From assembly GCA_016946835.1 (NCBI GenBank), contig JACVTC010000015.1, positions 1,479,001 to 1,536,000 of the forward strand: a DNA stretch of 57,000 nt. The letters are read 5' to 3'. The position numbers and the translations under genes are program-made. The notes under the pieces were generated by a model that saw nothing but the letters and a program-made list of their open reading frames with translations, searched no databases and was not told the origin of the DNA. Positions 32,201 to 54,348 of the stretch are shown piece by piece; position 1 is the stretch's first letter; the number at the start of each line of letters is the position of its first letter. Source of the stretch: Neocallimastix lanati (nom. inval.) (lineage: Eukaryota > Neocallimastigomycota > Neocallimastigomycetes > Neocallimastigales > Neocallimastigaceae).

Positions 32201-32462
32201 AATTAAACAAATATATATATATTTATTGTTTTATAATAAATATAAATTTTATATACCTAAATTTAACAGTCTTTGAAGTATATATATATATATATATTTT
32301 TTTTTTCTTTTTTTTTTTTTTAAATCAATATAATAATATATACCTATGTTAATTTTTTATTGAAAGAATATTATAAAAGTAAAACCTATTTGTATATATA
32401 TTTGAAAGAACAATTATATATATTTATATTATTTTTTTTTTAAAAAAAAGAAATAAAAAATC

Positions 32463-43339
<10,877 letters not shown>

Positions 43340-44165
43340 TCTCTTTCCCTATCCAAGTTATAAATAGATAATTTAAAAATTCTATCATTTACTAATTTAT
43401 ACAGTTTATAAAAAAAAAAAAAGAAAAAAAAAAATGAAATGAAATAAGAAAAAAAAAATAAAAATAAAAAAATAAATTTAAAATTAAAATTAAAATTAGA
43501 AATAATAAGAGTAATAATACATAAGAAATATAATCATATCATTTTTTTTTATTTTTATTTTTTTTATTTTTTTTTTTTTTATTTATTTATTTATTTAAAA
43601 AAAAAAAAAAAAAGTTTTTTTAAAAAAAAAAAAAATAAAAATAAAAATATCAAAAAAATATCAATAAAAATATAAATATCAATAAAAATATAAATATAAG
43701 TATAAATAAAAATAAAAATATAAATATAAATATAAATATAAATATAAATATAAATATAAATTAAAATATAAATAAAAATAAAATCATAATATCATAAAAT
43801 CATTTAATTTTTATTATTATTTTTTTTTATTATTTTTTTGTTTTGTTTTGTTTTGTTTTCTTTTTAGATTATTTTTCAATTATATAAAATATATATATAT
43901 ATTTTTTTTAAATCATTATTTTTTTTTCAAAAAGCCAAGTCTTTAAAAATTCATTATTAAAATTAAAATTAATATAAATAATTAATTAAAGGATAAGAAA
44001 AAAAAATATTTTAAATGGAATAAATATATCTATATTTATTTATAATTATAAAAAAAAAAAAATTATTTTTTTTTTTAATTAATTACATTATAATTTTTTT
44101 AAGTAGAAATCCTATATAACATTAAATAATTTAAAAAAAAAAAAAAAATAAAAAAAAAAAAAAAA
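43340..44165. other. Intergenic, 3' side of DUF2433-like gene
   Basis: No gene. It holds AAATAT repeats (43670-43790) and homopolymers. From about 44080 the sequence resembles the distal upstream block of the Hsp20 genes (ATTACATTATAATTTT, GTAGAAAT). Confidence 0.6.
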
Positions 44166-44630
44166 AATAGAAAATGTAAATATTTATCAATTAGAAGTGA
44201 TAATTCTTTATTAAAAGAAATTCATTTTTTCAAGGATTTCAAATAATGCTTTCAAATAATGCTTTCAATAATGCTTTCAATAATGCTTTCAATAATGCTT
44301 TCAATAATGCTTTTAGATAATAAATTATTTTATTTTAATCATCCTTTTGATTACTTTCCCGTACTTTTATATCCGTATTCATCTTATTCATATCCCTATT
44401 TATCTTTTAATCCTGTAAAGTCTTTGGAGAATCCAATTTCTAAGACAATCAATAGTGATGTATTCAAAATCTAGGGATTTCAGTCCAAAGATTAATGTTG
44501 AGGAAAGATTAAAAAAAAAAAAAAAAAAATAATTATTAAATTCATGCTGATTTTAACAAGGTATGAAGAAGGATCAAGTTATGATGGAGGGAGCTTTCAG
44601 ATGATGATCGTCATTACCTATTAATATTGG
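44166..44630 (+). pseudogene. Hsp20 pseudogene (5'-deleted, frameshifted, truncated)
   Basis: The Hsp20 upstream motif AGAAAATGTA is joined directly to TATCAATTAGAAG, which is codon 10 onward of the intact genes, so the proximal promoter and start codon are gone. Matches follow to RRNNSLL, the FDNAF segment, NHPF.YFPVLLYP, PYLSFNPVKSLENPISKT, SDVFKI-stop, SPKIN and GMKKDQV. The decay includes stops, frameshifts, a poly-A insertion and a 12-bp expansion at 44242-44313. Everything after the first part of the alpha-crystallin domain is missing. Confidence 0.85.
44242..44313 (+). repeat. 12-bp repeat AATAATGCTTTC in the Hsp20 pseudogene
   Basis: Six copies. The unit corresponds to the FDNAFDN codons of the intact genes, which have GATAATGCTTTC, so it is a local expansion after loss of function. 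Confidence 0.9.
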
Positions 44631-44708
44631 TTTAGGTAAATTATAATTTATTCTATATATATATATATAATTTCATCAAATGATAGGATCTGTATTGTAA
44701 TGATTTTC

Positions 44709-44744
<36 letters not shown>

Positions 44745-45098
44745 AAAATAAAAATGCTAGGATTGCTTGATTAAAATTAATAAAGCTATTTTACCCTATG
44801 TACTCTTAATTCTACTTCGTCAAGCATCTTTAAGGGACAGCCAGGGTAACTATTATTACTTTCTCATTCGGATCAACTGATTCGATTTGCTGAACAGTGT
44901 TAATGAACTCACTTCTTTATGCTACTCACCATAGTCATAGTATGGATAATAAATACTGGGTTCATTTATTGAGAATTAATCCTAATAATAATCCTACTTG
45001 GAATATTAATGATCCTATCACTTTTGGAAGAAATTCAAAGCACCCTACTTCATATGAAAAAAATAATATGGCTCCTGGCCTTATTGGTATTCCAATTG

Positions 45099-45147
<49 letters not shown>

Positions 45148-46649
45148 TTCTTTAGTGAATCTGATTTTTATCGGATAATCAAGATAGCTTCTTCAGATGT
45201 TCACTACTCTGATTGTGTTAAAAATGTTTTTTTACTTTCATTATTTAACAAAATATGGGATGCTAATTTTCCCCTTGAAGAGTGGAATTCGGCTTCTATT
45301 ATATCAATTCCATAAAAAAAAAGTGATCTTTTAGATTGTAATAATTATCGTGGTATTTCTCTTAATGAATGCTAATGTTGGCTTAAAAAATCATTTCAAA
45401 AGATTGTTACTAATAGAATTGCTAAAAATACGCCTTAGACCATAAATTTATTAGACCTAAACAATTTGACCTTTAAGAAATAAAGAAGAATGAACTTTAA
45501 TCAGTTTATATATATTTCAAATAGGGAAATTTGTTAAAGAAGAAAAAAAAATTTAAAAAGAAATTTTATTTATCTTGCTTTTCTTGATCTTAAAAAAAAA
45601 AAAAAAAAGCCTATAATTCAGTCACTACCTATCTTTAATCTTTAAATATTTTGATCAAATTATATATAACTTAGGAATTAGAGGTAAATGACATCTGTTT
45701 TTAAAAGAAACCTTTATCTATCTTTTAAAGCTCGCGCTTTTTTTTTTTATTTTTTTTTTGATAGTAATCTCTCAGAAGAATTTTCGATTAATCATAGTGT
45801 TAGAAAAGGATTGCCCTCTATCTCCTATCTATTTTATTCAATTTGTTCATTAATGATGTACTTAATGATTGTCATAAGTATGGTGTACATTTTGAACCTC
45901 ATTATATTGTTGTGGTGGACTTTTTGTGGATGAAATTGTTTTAGTTGCTCCATCTAAACAAGCTTTTAAAGAAAATTTTGAATAAGGTTCATAAATGGAG
46001 CTATTTAAAAAATGAATTAATATGTGTGCTACTCTTATTGTAAAGCCTGATTAACTCTGTTAAGCATGATAAATTACGAAGATTCATCTTTTTTTTTTTT
46101 TTTTTCTTTTTTTTTATTGTTAATAACAAATTTTCTAAAACTGATAACTATACTTATCTTGGTATTCCTTTTGATGAATCTTTATCATTGAAACCTATAC
46201 AATCCAAATTAAACAGTAATTTAATTGTCAAGTTAAAATTCATACTTTCCATTTCTTATAAATAAATCTATTCCTCTCCCATTGAAGAAATATGTTTTAA
46301 TTTCCTTTTTATTCTTAGTCTATATATATATATATAGTTTTATATTATGCTCCTCTCTTTGGTTCAAATAAGAGCAGATGCTTTAAAGCTCAAAAAAAAA
46401 ATTATTAACAGAGTTATGAATTTTAAATCTCGTAATTCTTATGTTAGTCTTTATGATATTACTCGTGAATTGAGAATACCTCACTCGTTCAGCTATCTGT
46501 GCTGTATCTCAATTACACTGCTTTTGAAAACGAAAAAAAAAAAAAAAAACTCATCATGTATTATTAATCATCTCATGAATAATATTCCTAACTATATCAC
46601 ATTACTCATGGACTAAAGAAAATCAAAGACTTTGGATAAGAAATTAAAT

Positions 46650-46694
<45 letters not shown>
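44745..46694 (+). pseudogene. Non-LTR (LINE-type) retrotransposon relic with reverse transcriptase
   Basis: Broken + strand frames carry the motif series of non-LTR reverse transcriptases in order: NNMAPGLIGIPIEFF (near 45063), EEWNSASIISIP then DCNNYRGISL (45280-45365), FLAFLDLKKAYNSV (45570-45625), SINHSVRKGLP (45790-45820), FVDEIVLVAPSKQAFKENF (45920-45980; the catalytic F/YxDD is degraded to VDE), and TDNYTYLGIPFDESLSL (46140-46195). A C-terminal piece (NRVMNFKSRNSYVSLYDI) is near 46405. Many stops and A/T-run insertions. The relic ends at a 43-base A run (46652-46694), which could be its original poly-A tail. The 5' limit is uncertain. Confidence 0.82.
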
Positions 46695-46695
<1 letters not shown>

Positions 46696-47179
46696 CAATT
46701 ATTAACAAAGTACTCATATATATACTAAAATGAAAATGTAAATAAAATGGTTGTAATGAAAGACAATAAAAGATTCCCATCCATTAAATAGAATCTTAAA
46801 CACAATTTTGAATCTTTGAATCTCCTGCATTTTCATTATATAATTAAAAACACATTTAAATACAAATAAAATAAGTAAAATATTTTTATTTTTATTTTTA
46901 TTTTTTTATTTTATTTACTAACAATATATTTTATTTACAATAATTTTATATAAATTAATAGCTAAATAATTTAGAATAAATATGATAGTTTTTGAAAATG
47001 GTTTTATAAATAATATACTAATTAATTCATATTATTTATATTTATTTAAACTTATGTATTCTTTAAATATTATAATTAAGTAATAATTAAAAATATTAAA
47101 TAATATATTACTTAAATATTTATGATAAATACATTAATTAATATTATTAAAATTATTTAAGATTAGTAAATTAGATAAT

Positions 47180-47872
47180 TTACTGAATTTGAATAGAATG
47201 TTTATGTTCATTCTTTTGAGCTTCCATCTTTTTAAGAGTAACTTCTAAAACTCCATTTTCCATTTTGGCTTGGATATTGCTTATATCTGCATTTTCAGGA
47301 ATACTAAATGATCTTGAAAATTTACCATAACTACATTCTATTTTACTATATTTCTTATTATTACTTTCTTCTTTTTTAGTTTCTTTTTGTTCTTCCTTTT
47401 TGGATTCTTTATTTTCATTGGCATTTTCTTTATTATTTTCCTTATTATTTTCTTCTTTGGTTGAATCTTTTTTAGAATTCTTATCAGAATCATCAATAAT
47501 AGTTTCTCTTTCACCAGAAATAGTTAAAATACGATCTTCATCTGAAAGTTCCATTTTAACTTGATCCTTCTTCATACCTGGTAAATCAGCATGAATATAA
47601 TAATTATTTTCATCTTCACTTAAATTAATCTTTGGACTGAAATCCACAGATTTGAAAATATCACTATTGAATGTCTTTGAAATTTGATTTTCTAAAGACT
47701 TTGCCGGATTATAAGAAAGATATGGATAAGGATATAAAGTAGGGAAAGTAATCAAAGGATGATTAAAAAATTCATTATCAAAAGCCTTATCGAAATCATT
47801 GAATAATGAATCTCTTAATAAAGAATTATTTCTTCTAATTGATAAAGGATGTTCGCGAATGAATAAAGACAT
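47180..47872 (-). CDS. Small heat-shock protein Hsp20 (copy 1)
   Basis: Small heat-shock proteins are ATP-independent holdase chaperones that form oligomers and keep unfolding proteins soluble. 230 aa with no intron. N-terminal arm 1-77 (MSLFIREHPLSIRRNN..., aromatic YPYPYLSY). The alpha-crystallin domain spans about 78-216, with DLPGMKKDQVKMEL (96-109) and the signature ENGVLEVTLKK (205-215), and the C-terminal IQI (227-229) is the I-x-I oligomerisation motif. Between beta strands a 50-residue Lys/Glu/Asn insert (about 124-174) makes it longer than usual for the family. It is transcribed divergently from copy 2. Confidence 0.95.
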   Translation of the reverse strand: MSLFIREHPLSIRRNNSLLRDSLFNDFDKAFDNEFFNHPLITFPTLYPYPYLSYNPAKSLENQISKTFNSDIFKSVDFSPKINLSEDENNYYIHADLPGMKKDQVKMELSDEDRILTISGERETIIDDSDKNSKKDSTKEENNKENNKENANENKESKKEEQKETKKEESNNKKYSKIECSYGKFSRSFSIPENADISNIQAKMENGVLEVTLKKMEAQKNEHKHSIQIQ

Positions 47873-48125
47873 TTTTATTATTTGAAATATTATTGTTTGT
47901 TTTATTATTATTTGATTTATTATTATTTGTTTTATTATTGTTAATTTTTTTTTAATTCCTTTTTTAAAGTTTGTTTTTGTTTTATTAAATAATTTTAATA
48001 AGCAATTATATTTCTTTTTTTTTTTTTTTTTTTACTTAAGCGTTTAATATTTTTTAAAATTTATTATTTATATTTTTGAGTAAAAAGATTAATGAAGAAA
48101 ATTTTTTATTCATGGAAATGAATGT

Positions 48126-48133
48126 TATTTATA
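48126..48133 (-). promoter_or_regulatory. TATA box of Hsp20 copy 1
   Basis: TATAAATA on the - strand, followed by the conserved ACATTCATTTCCATG. It lies 254 bp before the start codon. The same box and flank occur before all four intact copies. Confidence 0.65.
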
Positions 48134-48181
48134 CTTTTTTTTGAAATCATATTGAAAATATAATATCAATTATTTTTAATA

Positions 48182-48310
48182 ATAAACTTTCTAGTATTTC
48201 TTTTTAGTGAAGCATGCATTGATTATAAAAAAAACTTTCCCATATATATGATATATAAGTTATCTCTAATTAATTTCTACAAATTTCTACATTTTCTATT
48301 TTTTCTATAT
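48182..48310 (-). promoter_or_regulatory. Conserved upstream region of Hsp20 copy 1
   Basis: Two blocks are kept in all four promoters: one containing GAAGCATGCATT / CTTTCTAGTATTTC (48185-48220), and one of spaced TTCTAC/TTTCTAC repeats (48274-48310). The spaced GAA/TTC triplets recall heat-shock elements, but the spacing is 9-10 bp and does not give a perfect nGAAnnTTCn. Confidence 0.45.
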
Positions 48311-48951
48311 TTTTAATGTAATGTATTATTTCTATGTAAAATTATAATGTAATTAATAAATTTTAAAAAAAAAAATTTTTTTTAATTTCTATTTTAATTT
48401 TTATTGGATAAAATTAATAGAATTTTAATTAGTATTAAATTTTTTATTTATAAAAATATTTATTTTATTAATTAATTCATAAATTTACAATCATTATAAA
48501 ACTGAAAAAAAAAAAGTTTATAATTAGTTAAATATAATTAAATATCATTCATAACTTCATATTTTATCATAAATTATTTTATTTTAATTTATTATTATAA
48601 TTCTTCAATTCTTTACTATTAAAATCAAAAATTTATATAGAAAATTTTATAATTTATATAAACAAAAATTAATATTTAAATATTTTCAAACAAAAATTAT
48701 AAAGAATTCATCATGACATTAATTGAATAAATATAACATAGATTAATTATAATAAAATAATGAATTAAATTATTAAATAAAAATTTAGGAAAAATTAATT
48801 AAATATTGAAAATAGGACAGGTACATTGGAAGTAAAAAAAAAAAAAAAAATTAAAACAGAAGAAATAAAAAAAAAAAAAAAAATTTAATTTTATTAATTA
48901 CATTATAATTTTACGTAGAAATAATACATTACATTAAAAATAAAGAAAAAA

Positions 48952-49073
48952 TAGAAAATGTAGAAATTTGTAGAAATTAATTGATGATACCTTATATCAT
49001 ATATCATATATGAAAGGGTTTTAATTTTTTTATATAATTAATGCATGCTTCACTAAAAAGAATTACTAGAAAA
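48952..49073 (+). promoter_or_regulatory. Conserved upstream region of Hsp20 copy 2
   Basis: Mirror image of the copy 1 region: repeated TAGAAAATG/TAGAAATTTG (48952-48979), then GCATGCTTCACTAAAAAGAA followed by TTACTAGAAAA (49043-49073). It lies about 50 bp before the TATA box. Confidence 0.45.
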
Positions 49074-49126
49074 GTTTATTTTTAAAGAAAAAGATATTAT
49101 ACTTTTTATATGATTTCGAAAAAAAA

Positions 49127-49134
49127 TATAAATA
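49127..49134 (+). promoter_or_regulatory. TATA box of Hsp20 copy 2
   Basis: TATAAATA followed by GCATTCATTTCCTTG, 222 bp before the start codon. Confidence 0.65.
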
Positions 49135-49355
49135 GCATTCATTTCCTTGAATAAAAATATTTACTTCATTAATTTTTTTACTCAAAAATATAAATAATAA
49201 ATATTTAAAAAATATTAAACGCTTAAATACAAAAAATAAAGTAATATAATCGCTTATTAAAAAACAAATTAATAAAATAAAAACAAGCTTTAAAAAAAAA
49301 GTAATTAATAAAACAAACAATTATAAAATAAACAATAATAAAATAAATAATAAAA

Positions 49356-50123
49356 ATGTCTTTATTCATTCGCGAACATCCTTTATCAATTAGAAGAAAT
49401 AATTCTTTATTAAGAAATTCATTTTTCGATGATTTCGATAATGATTTCGATAATGAATTCTTTAATCATCCTTTGATTACTTTCCCTACTTTATATCCTT
49501 ATCCATATTTATCATATAATCCAGTAAAGTCTTTTGAGAATCAAGTTTCAAAGACATTCAATAGTGATATTTTCAAATCTTTCAGTCCAAAGATTAATTT
49601 GAGTGAAGATGAAAATAATTATTATATTCATGCTGATTTACCAGGTATGAAGAAGGATCAAGTTAAAATGGAGCTTTCAGATGAAGATCGTATTTTAACT
49701 ATTTCTGGTGAAAGAGAAACTATTATTGATGATTCAGATAAGAATTCTACTAAGGATTCAACTAAAGAAGAAAATAATAAAGAAAATAATAAGGAAAATG
49801 CCAATGAAAATAAAGAATCCGAAAAGAAAGAACTAAAAGATACAAATAAAGAAGAAAATAATAAAGAAAATAATAAGGAAAATGCCAATGAAAATAAAGA
49901 ATCCGAAAAGAAAGAACAAAAAGATACAAATAAAGAAGAAAATAATAAGAAATATAGTAGAATAGAATGTAGTTATGGTAAATTTTCAAGATCATTTAGT
50001 ATTCCTGAAAATGCGGATATTAACAATATTCAAGCCAAAATGGAAAATGGAGTTTTAGAAGTTACTCTTAAAAAGATGGAAGCTCAAAAGAATGAACATA
50101 AACATTCTATTCAAATTCAGTAA
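49356..50123 (+). CDS. Small heat-shock protein Hsp20 (copy 2, longest)
   Basis: 255 aa, intronless, near-identical in its domains to the other copies. It has the same N-terminal arm, but SVDFSPK is shortened to SFSPK. The alpha-crystallin signature ENGVLEVTLKK and the final SIQIQ are present. Its charged insert is longer because of an exact-length 84-bp tandem duplication (28 residues, KEENNKENNKENANENKESE...), so the loop is about 79 residues. It is divergent from copy 1 and convergent with copy 3, with about 2.4 kb of AT-rich DNA between their 3' ends. Confidence 0.95.
   Translation: MSLFIREHPLSIRRNNSLLRNSFFDDFDNDFDNEFFNHPLITFPTLYPYPYLSYNPVKSFENQVSKTFNSDIFKSFSPKINLSEDENNYYIHADLPGMKKDQVKMELSDEDRILTISGERETIIDDSDKNSTKDSTKEENNKENNKENANENKESEKKELKDTNKEENNKENNKENANENKESEKKEQKDTNKEENNKKYSRIECSYGKFSRSFSIPENADINNIQAKMENGVLEVTLKKMEAQKNEHKHSIQIQ
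49764..49931 (+). repeat. 84-bp in-frame tandem duplication in Hsp20 copy 2
   Basis: Two units, 49764-49847 and 49848-49931, differ by a few bases (ELKDTN against EQKDTN). A third partial unit follows. Confidence 0.92.
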
Positions 50124-51944
50124 ATTTTCTAATTTATTAATCTTAAATAATTTTAATAATATTAAATAATATATCAATCATAAGTTTTTTAAGTAATATA
50201 TTATTTAATATTATTGATTATTACCTCATTATAATATTTAAAGAATACTTGAGTTTAAATAGATATAAATAATATAATTTAAATATTATATTATTTAATA
50301 AAGTATTTTCAAAAACTATCCTATTTATTCTAAATTATTTAGCTATTAATTTATATAAAATTATTGTAAATAAAATATATTGTAAATAAATAAAATAGAA
50401 AATAAAAAAAGTTAAAATAAAAATAAAATTGTTTTATTTTTGTTATTTACATTTATGTGTTTTTAATTGAAGGAAAGAATATAATTTTTTTCCAATATTA
50501 ATAATTTTTAATAATTATTATTATTATTCCATTTATTTCATTATTTCATTATAATTAGTTTATGTTATATTTATTCAAAATATTATATGTAATTTTTATT
50601 TATATAATAAATTATATTATTATTCCATTTATTTCATTATTTCATTATAAGTAGTCTATTTTATATTTATTCAAAAAATTATTTATAATTTTTAAATATA
50701 TTTAATTTTTATTATAAAAATAATATTAATGTAATTTATATTAATATTAGTTTAATATAAATTAAAATTTATTTTATATAAATTATTGATTTTAATAAAG
50801 AAATAACATGATAAATTAAAAATAAATGATATAAAGTATAAAAAAACTTTATAATTAAATATTCTAAATAACACAACTATGTGCTTAATTACATTGTAGA
50901 TTATAATATTTTTATTCAATAGCATCATTCAGTGTAAAATTAAATGTTACCAATGATGTTAGACTATATAAAAATGATTATAAGTAATATGTAATGTCAT
51001 ATTCTTTAATGAAAAAGATCTTTTTAAATATAAAAACAATAAAATAAATAAATAAATAAATAAATAAATAAACCCAAAATAAAATTTAAATATCATTTCT
51101 TATTTTAAATTTTATATTATTCAAAATATAATTTATTGCTTCATTTTAATTAAAGTAATTTTACAATTAAGAATTGGATTATAAAAATAATTTTATTATC
51201 ATATAAAAAAAATATATATATATGTATGTGAATATAATGATTATAACATAAATTAATAAATATTTTATGAAAAGGAAAGGTTTATATCTAGGTTTAATGA
51301 ATTTATTTCGATAAATTGAAAATAAATAGATATTTTTATTTCTTTATTTAATATTATTAAAATGAATAATTTAATTATGAAGTATTATTTAATGTTATAT
51401 AATATATATTATATTGTACATTTTATATTAATTAGAAGAGACATATTTTTTTAAAAAAATTATTTAAAAATTTAAATATTTAATATCATAAAAATAAAAA
51501 TAAAAATAAAAATAAATAAATAAATATATAAAATTATAATTAAAAATTAAAAATAATTAAAATAAAATAAATTACAATAATTATAGTAATAAAAATTATA
51601 TTCAATTGCAATATAATTAAAAATTTTTTTATTTAGTTTCTATTTATTCATACATGAAAATATTTATTTTTAATTTTATATTTTTATAATTATTACAAAG
51701 AAATATTATAATTTTTAATTTAAAACTGAAATAATAAAAAATATATATTTTTACTAATTATTGATTAGGATTTCTTTAAATTTTCTTTTATTTTTACTAA
51801 CTATTAATGATAATTGTTCAATTTTTTTTTCTAAAACGCATTTTTATTATTTTCATTAATAAAAAATAATTTAAAAAAAAATATTTAATTAAATTTTTCA
51901 TTAAATAAATATTTTATATTAAAATTAAAATATAGAATTAAATG

Positions 51945-52017
<73 letters not shown>

Positions 52018-52577
52018 GAAAAAAAAATAATACTAAAACCCATATATAAAAACGAAAATATTATTTAATTAATTGTTAGCTTTTGTTATATTTTATAACT
52101 TTTATAAACTTTTATAATATTTAATGATTTTTATAATAAAAATTAAATATTATAGATTAATTAAAATAAATAGTAAAATAATAATTTAAGAAAAATTATT
52201 AGTGTAGTAAAAAAGCTTCATATTAATTCTTTCAATTAAAAACACATAAATATAAATAAAACTAATATACGATTTTTATTTTTATTTATATTTTTTTTTT
52301 TTCTATTTCATTTATTTACAATATATTTTATTTAAAGTAATTTTATAAAAATTAATAGATAAATAGTTTAGAATAAATAGGATAGTTTTTGAAAATGGTT
52401 TTATAAATAATATAATATTTAATTTATATTATTTAAATCTATTTAAACTCATGTATTATTTAAATATTATAATTAAGTAATAATTGAAAATATTAAATAA
52501 TATATTACTTAAAAAATTTATGATAGATACATTATTTAATATAATTAAAATTATTTAAGAATAATTAATTAGAAAAT
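50124..52577. other. Intergenic between convergent Hsp20 copies 2 and 3
   Basis: The first 310 bp and the last 300 bp are the conserved Hsp20 3' flanks. Between them is AT-rich sequence with no gene and an (AAT)n tract at 51942-52009. Confidence 0.75.
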
Positions 52578-53294
52578 TTACTGAATTTGAATAGAATGTT
52601 TATGTTCATTCTTTTGAGCTTCCATCTTTTTAAGAGCAACTTCTAAAACTCCATTTTCCATTTTGGCTTGGATATTGTTTATATCAGCATTTTCAGGAAT
52701 ACTAAATGATCTTGAAAATTTACCATAACTACATTCTATTCTACTATATTTCTTATTGTTACTTTCTTCTTTTTTAGTTTCTTTTTGTTCTTCCTTTTTG
52801 GATTCTTCATTTTCATTGGCATTTTCTTTATTATTTTCTTTATTATTTTCTTTATTATTTTCTTTATTATTTTCTTCTTTAGTTGAATCCTTATTAGATT
52901 TCATATCAGAATCATCAATAATACTTTCTCTTTCACCAGAAATAGTTAAAACACGATCTTCATCTGAAAGCTCCATTTTAACTTGATTCTTCTTCATACC
53001 TGGTAAATCAGCATGAATATAATAATTATTTTCATCTTCACTCAAATTAATCTTTGGACTGAAATCCACAGATTTGAATACATCACTATTGAATGTCTTT
53101 GAAATTTGATTTTCTAATGACTTTGCCGGATTATAAGAAAGATATGGATAAGGATATAAAGTAGGGAAAGTAATCAAAGGATGATTAAAGAATTCATTAT
53201 CGAAAGCATTATCGAAATCATCGAAAAATGAATCTCTTAATGAAGAAATATTTCTTCTAATTGATAAAGGGTGTTCGCGAATGAATAAAGACAT
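52578..53294 (-). CDS. Small heat-shock protein Hsp20 (copy 3)
   Basis: 238 aa, intronless. Same layout: MSLFIREHPLSIRRN arm, DLPGMKKNQVKMEL (one D-to-N change), then a charged insert with four KENN units, ENGVLEVALKK (T-to-A) and terminal SIQIQ. It is expected to be a cytosolic chaperone, since no targeting signal is visible. The T-to-A change is shared with copy 4, which suggests gene conversion within the pair. Confidence 0.95.
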   Translation of the reverse strand: MSLFIREHPLSIRRNISSLRDSFFDDFDNAFDNEFFNHPLITFPTLYPYPYLSYNPAKSLENQISKTFNSDVFKSVDFSPKINLSEDENNYYIHADLPGMKKNQVKMELSDEDRVLTISGERESIIDDSDMKSNKDSTKEENNKENNKENNKENNKENANENEESKKEEQKETKKEESNNKKYSRIECSYGKFSRSFSIPENADINNIQAKMENGVLEVALKKMEAQKNEHKHSIQIQ

Positions 53295-53525
53295 TTTTAT
53301 TATTTGAAATATTATTATTTGTTTTATTATTGTTTATTTTTTTTTAATTCCTTTTTTAAAGTTTGTTTTTGTTTTATTAAATTATTTTTAATAAGCAATT
53401 ATATTTCTTTTTTTTTTTTTTTTTTTTTTTTTTACTTAAGCGTTTAATATTTTTTAAAATTTATTATTTATATTTTTGAATAAAAAAATTAATGAAGAAA
53501 ATATTTTGTTCATGGAAATGAATGA

Positions 53526-53533
53526 TATTTATA
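53526..53533 (-). promoter_or_regulatory. TATA box of Hsp20 copy 3
   Basis: TATAAATA on the - strand, 232 bp before the start codon, in the same conserved context (ATCATTCATTTCCATG). Confidence 0.65.
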
Positions 53534-53794
53534 CTTTTTTTTGAAATCATGTTGAAAATATAATATCAATTATTTTTAATAATAAACTTTCTAGTATTTC
53601 TTTTTAGTGAAGCAATCATTGATTATAAAAAAAAATAAAAACTTTCCCATATATAAGATATATAAGATAGAACTAATTAATTAATTTCTACAAATTTCTA
53701 CATTTTCTTTTTTTTCTATATTTTTAATGTTATGTATTATATCTATGTAAAATTAAAATGTAATAAAAAAAATTTAATTTTTTTTTTTTTTTTT

Positions 53795-54305
53795 TTTTTT
53801 TTTTTCCAGTATGTACCTCCCATATTTTCAGTATTTTAATAATTCTATATAAATTATTATTTTATAATTTATTTCATTATTTAATTAAAAAAAATTTAAT
53901 TTATTTCATATATATTCGATTAATGTAATCTTTGGATTTTTTAAATATATTCAATGTTAGTTATAAAAATGATTAAATAATAATTTTTATTTTCACGAAT
54001 TATAAATTTTTTTATTTCATTTTTTTATTATAATTCTTTATTATTAAAATCAAAAATTAATTTAAAATAACATAAAACAAAATAAAATAAAATTAAAAAA
54101 ATAATATAAAATATAATAATATAATATAAAAAAATATTAAATAAAATAAAAGTTAACAATTAATTAAATAAATTTTATAACTTTATACAAAAAAGTATAT
54201 ATATATAATGATTGTAGCATATTTTATAAATTTTATATTTATATCTTATTTTTATTTAGAAATATACATGAAATAGATTTATATTAAGGTTTAATTGATT
54301 TATTT

Positions 54306-54348
<43 letters not shown>

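Larger units (their letters stand above)
46890..50440. repeat. Divergent Hsp20 pair 1, a long inverted repeat
   Basis: The left arm (about 46890-48420) and right arm (about 48860-50440) are inverted copies covering the gene, roughly 250-300 bp of 3' flank and 500-600 bp upstream of the start codon. The centre is AT-rich unique sequence near 48430-48850. The arms differ by point changes and by repeat number in the coding insert. Confidence 0.85.

Noticed and set aside
49658-49888. Antisense Leu/Ser/Phe-rich frames in the Hsp20 genes
   Set aside because: Mirror readings of the Lys/Glu/Asn insert; present wherever the insert is.
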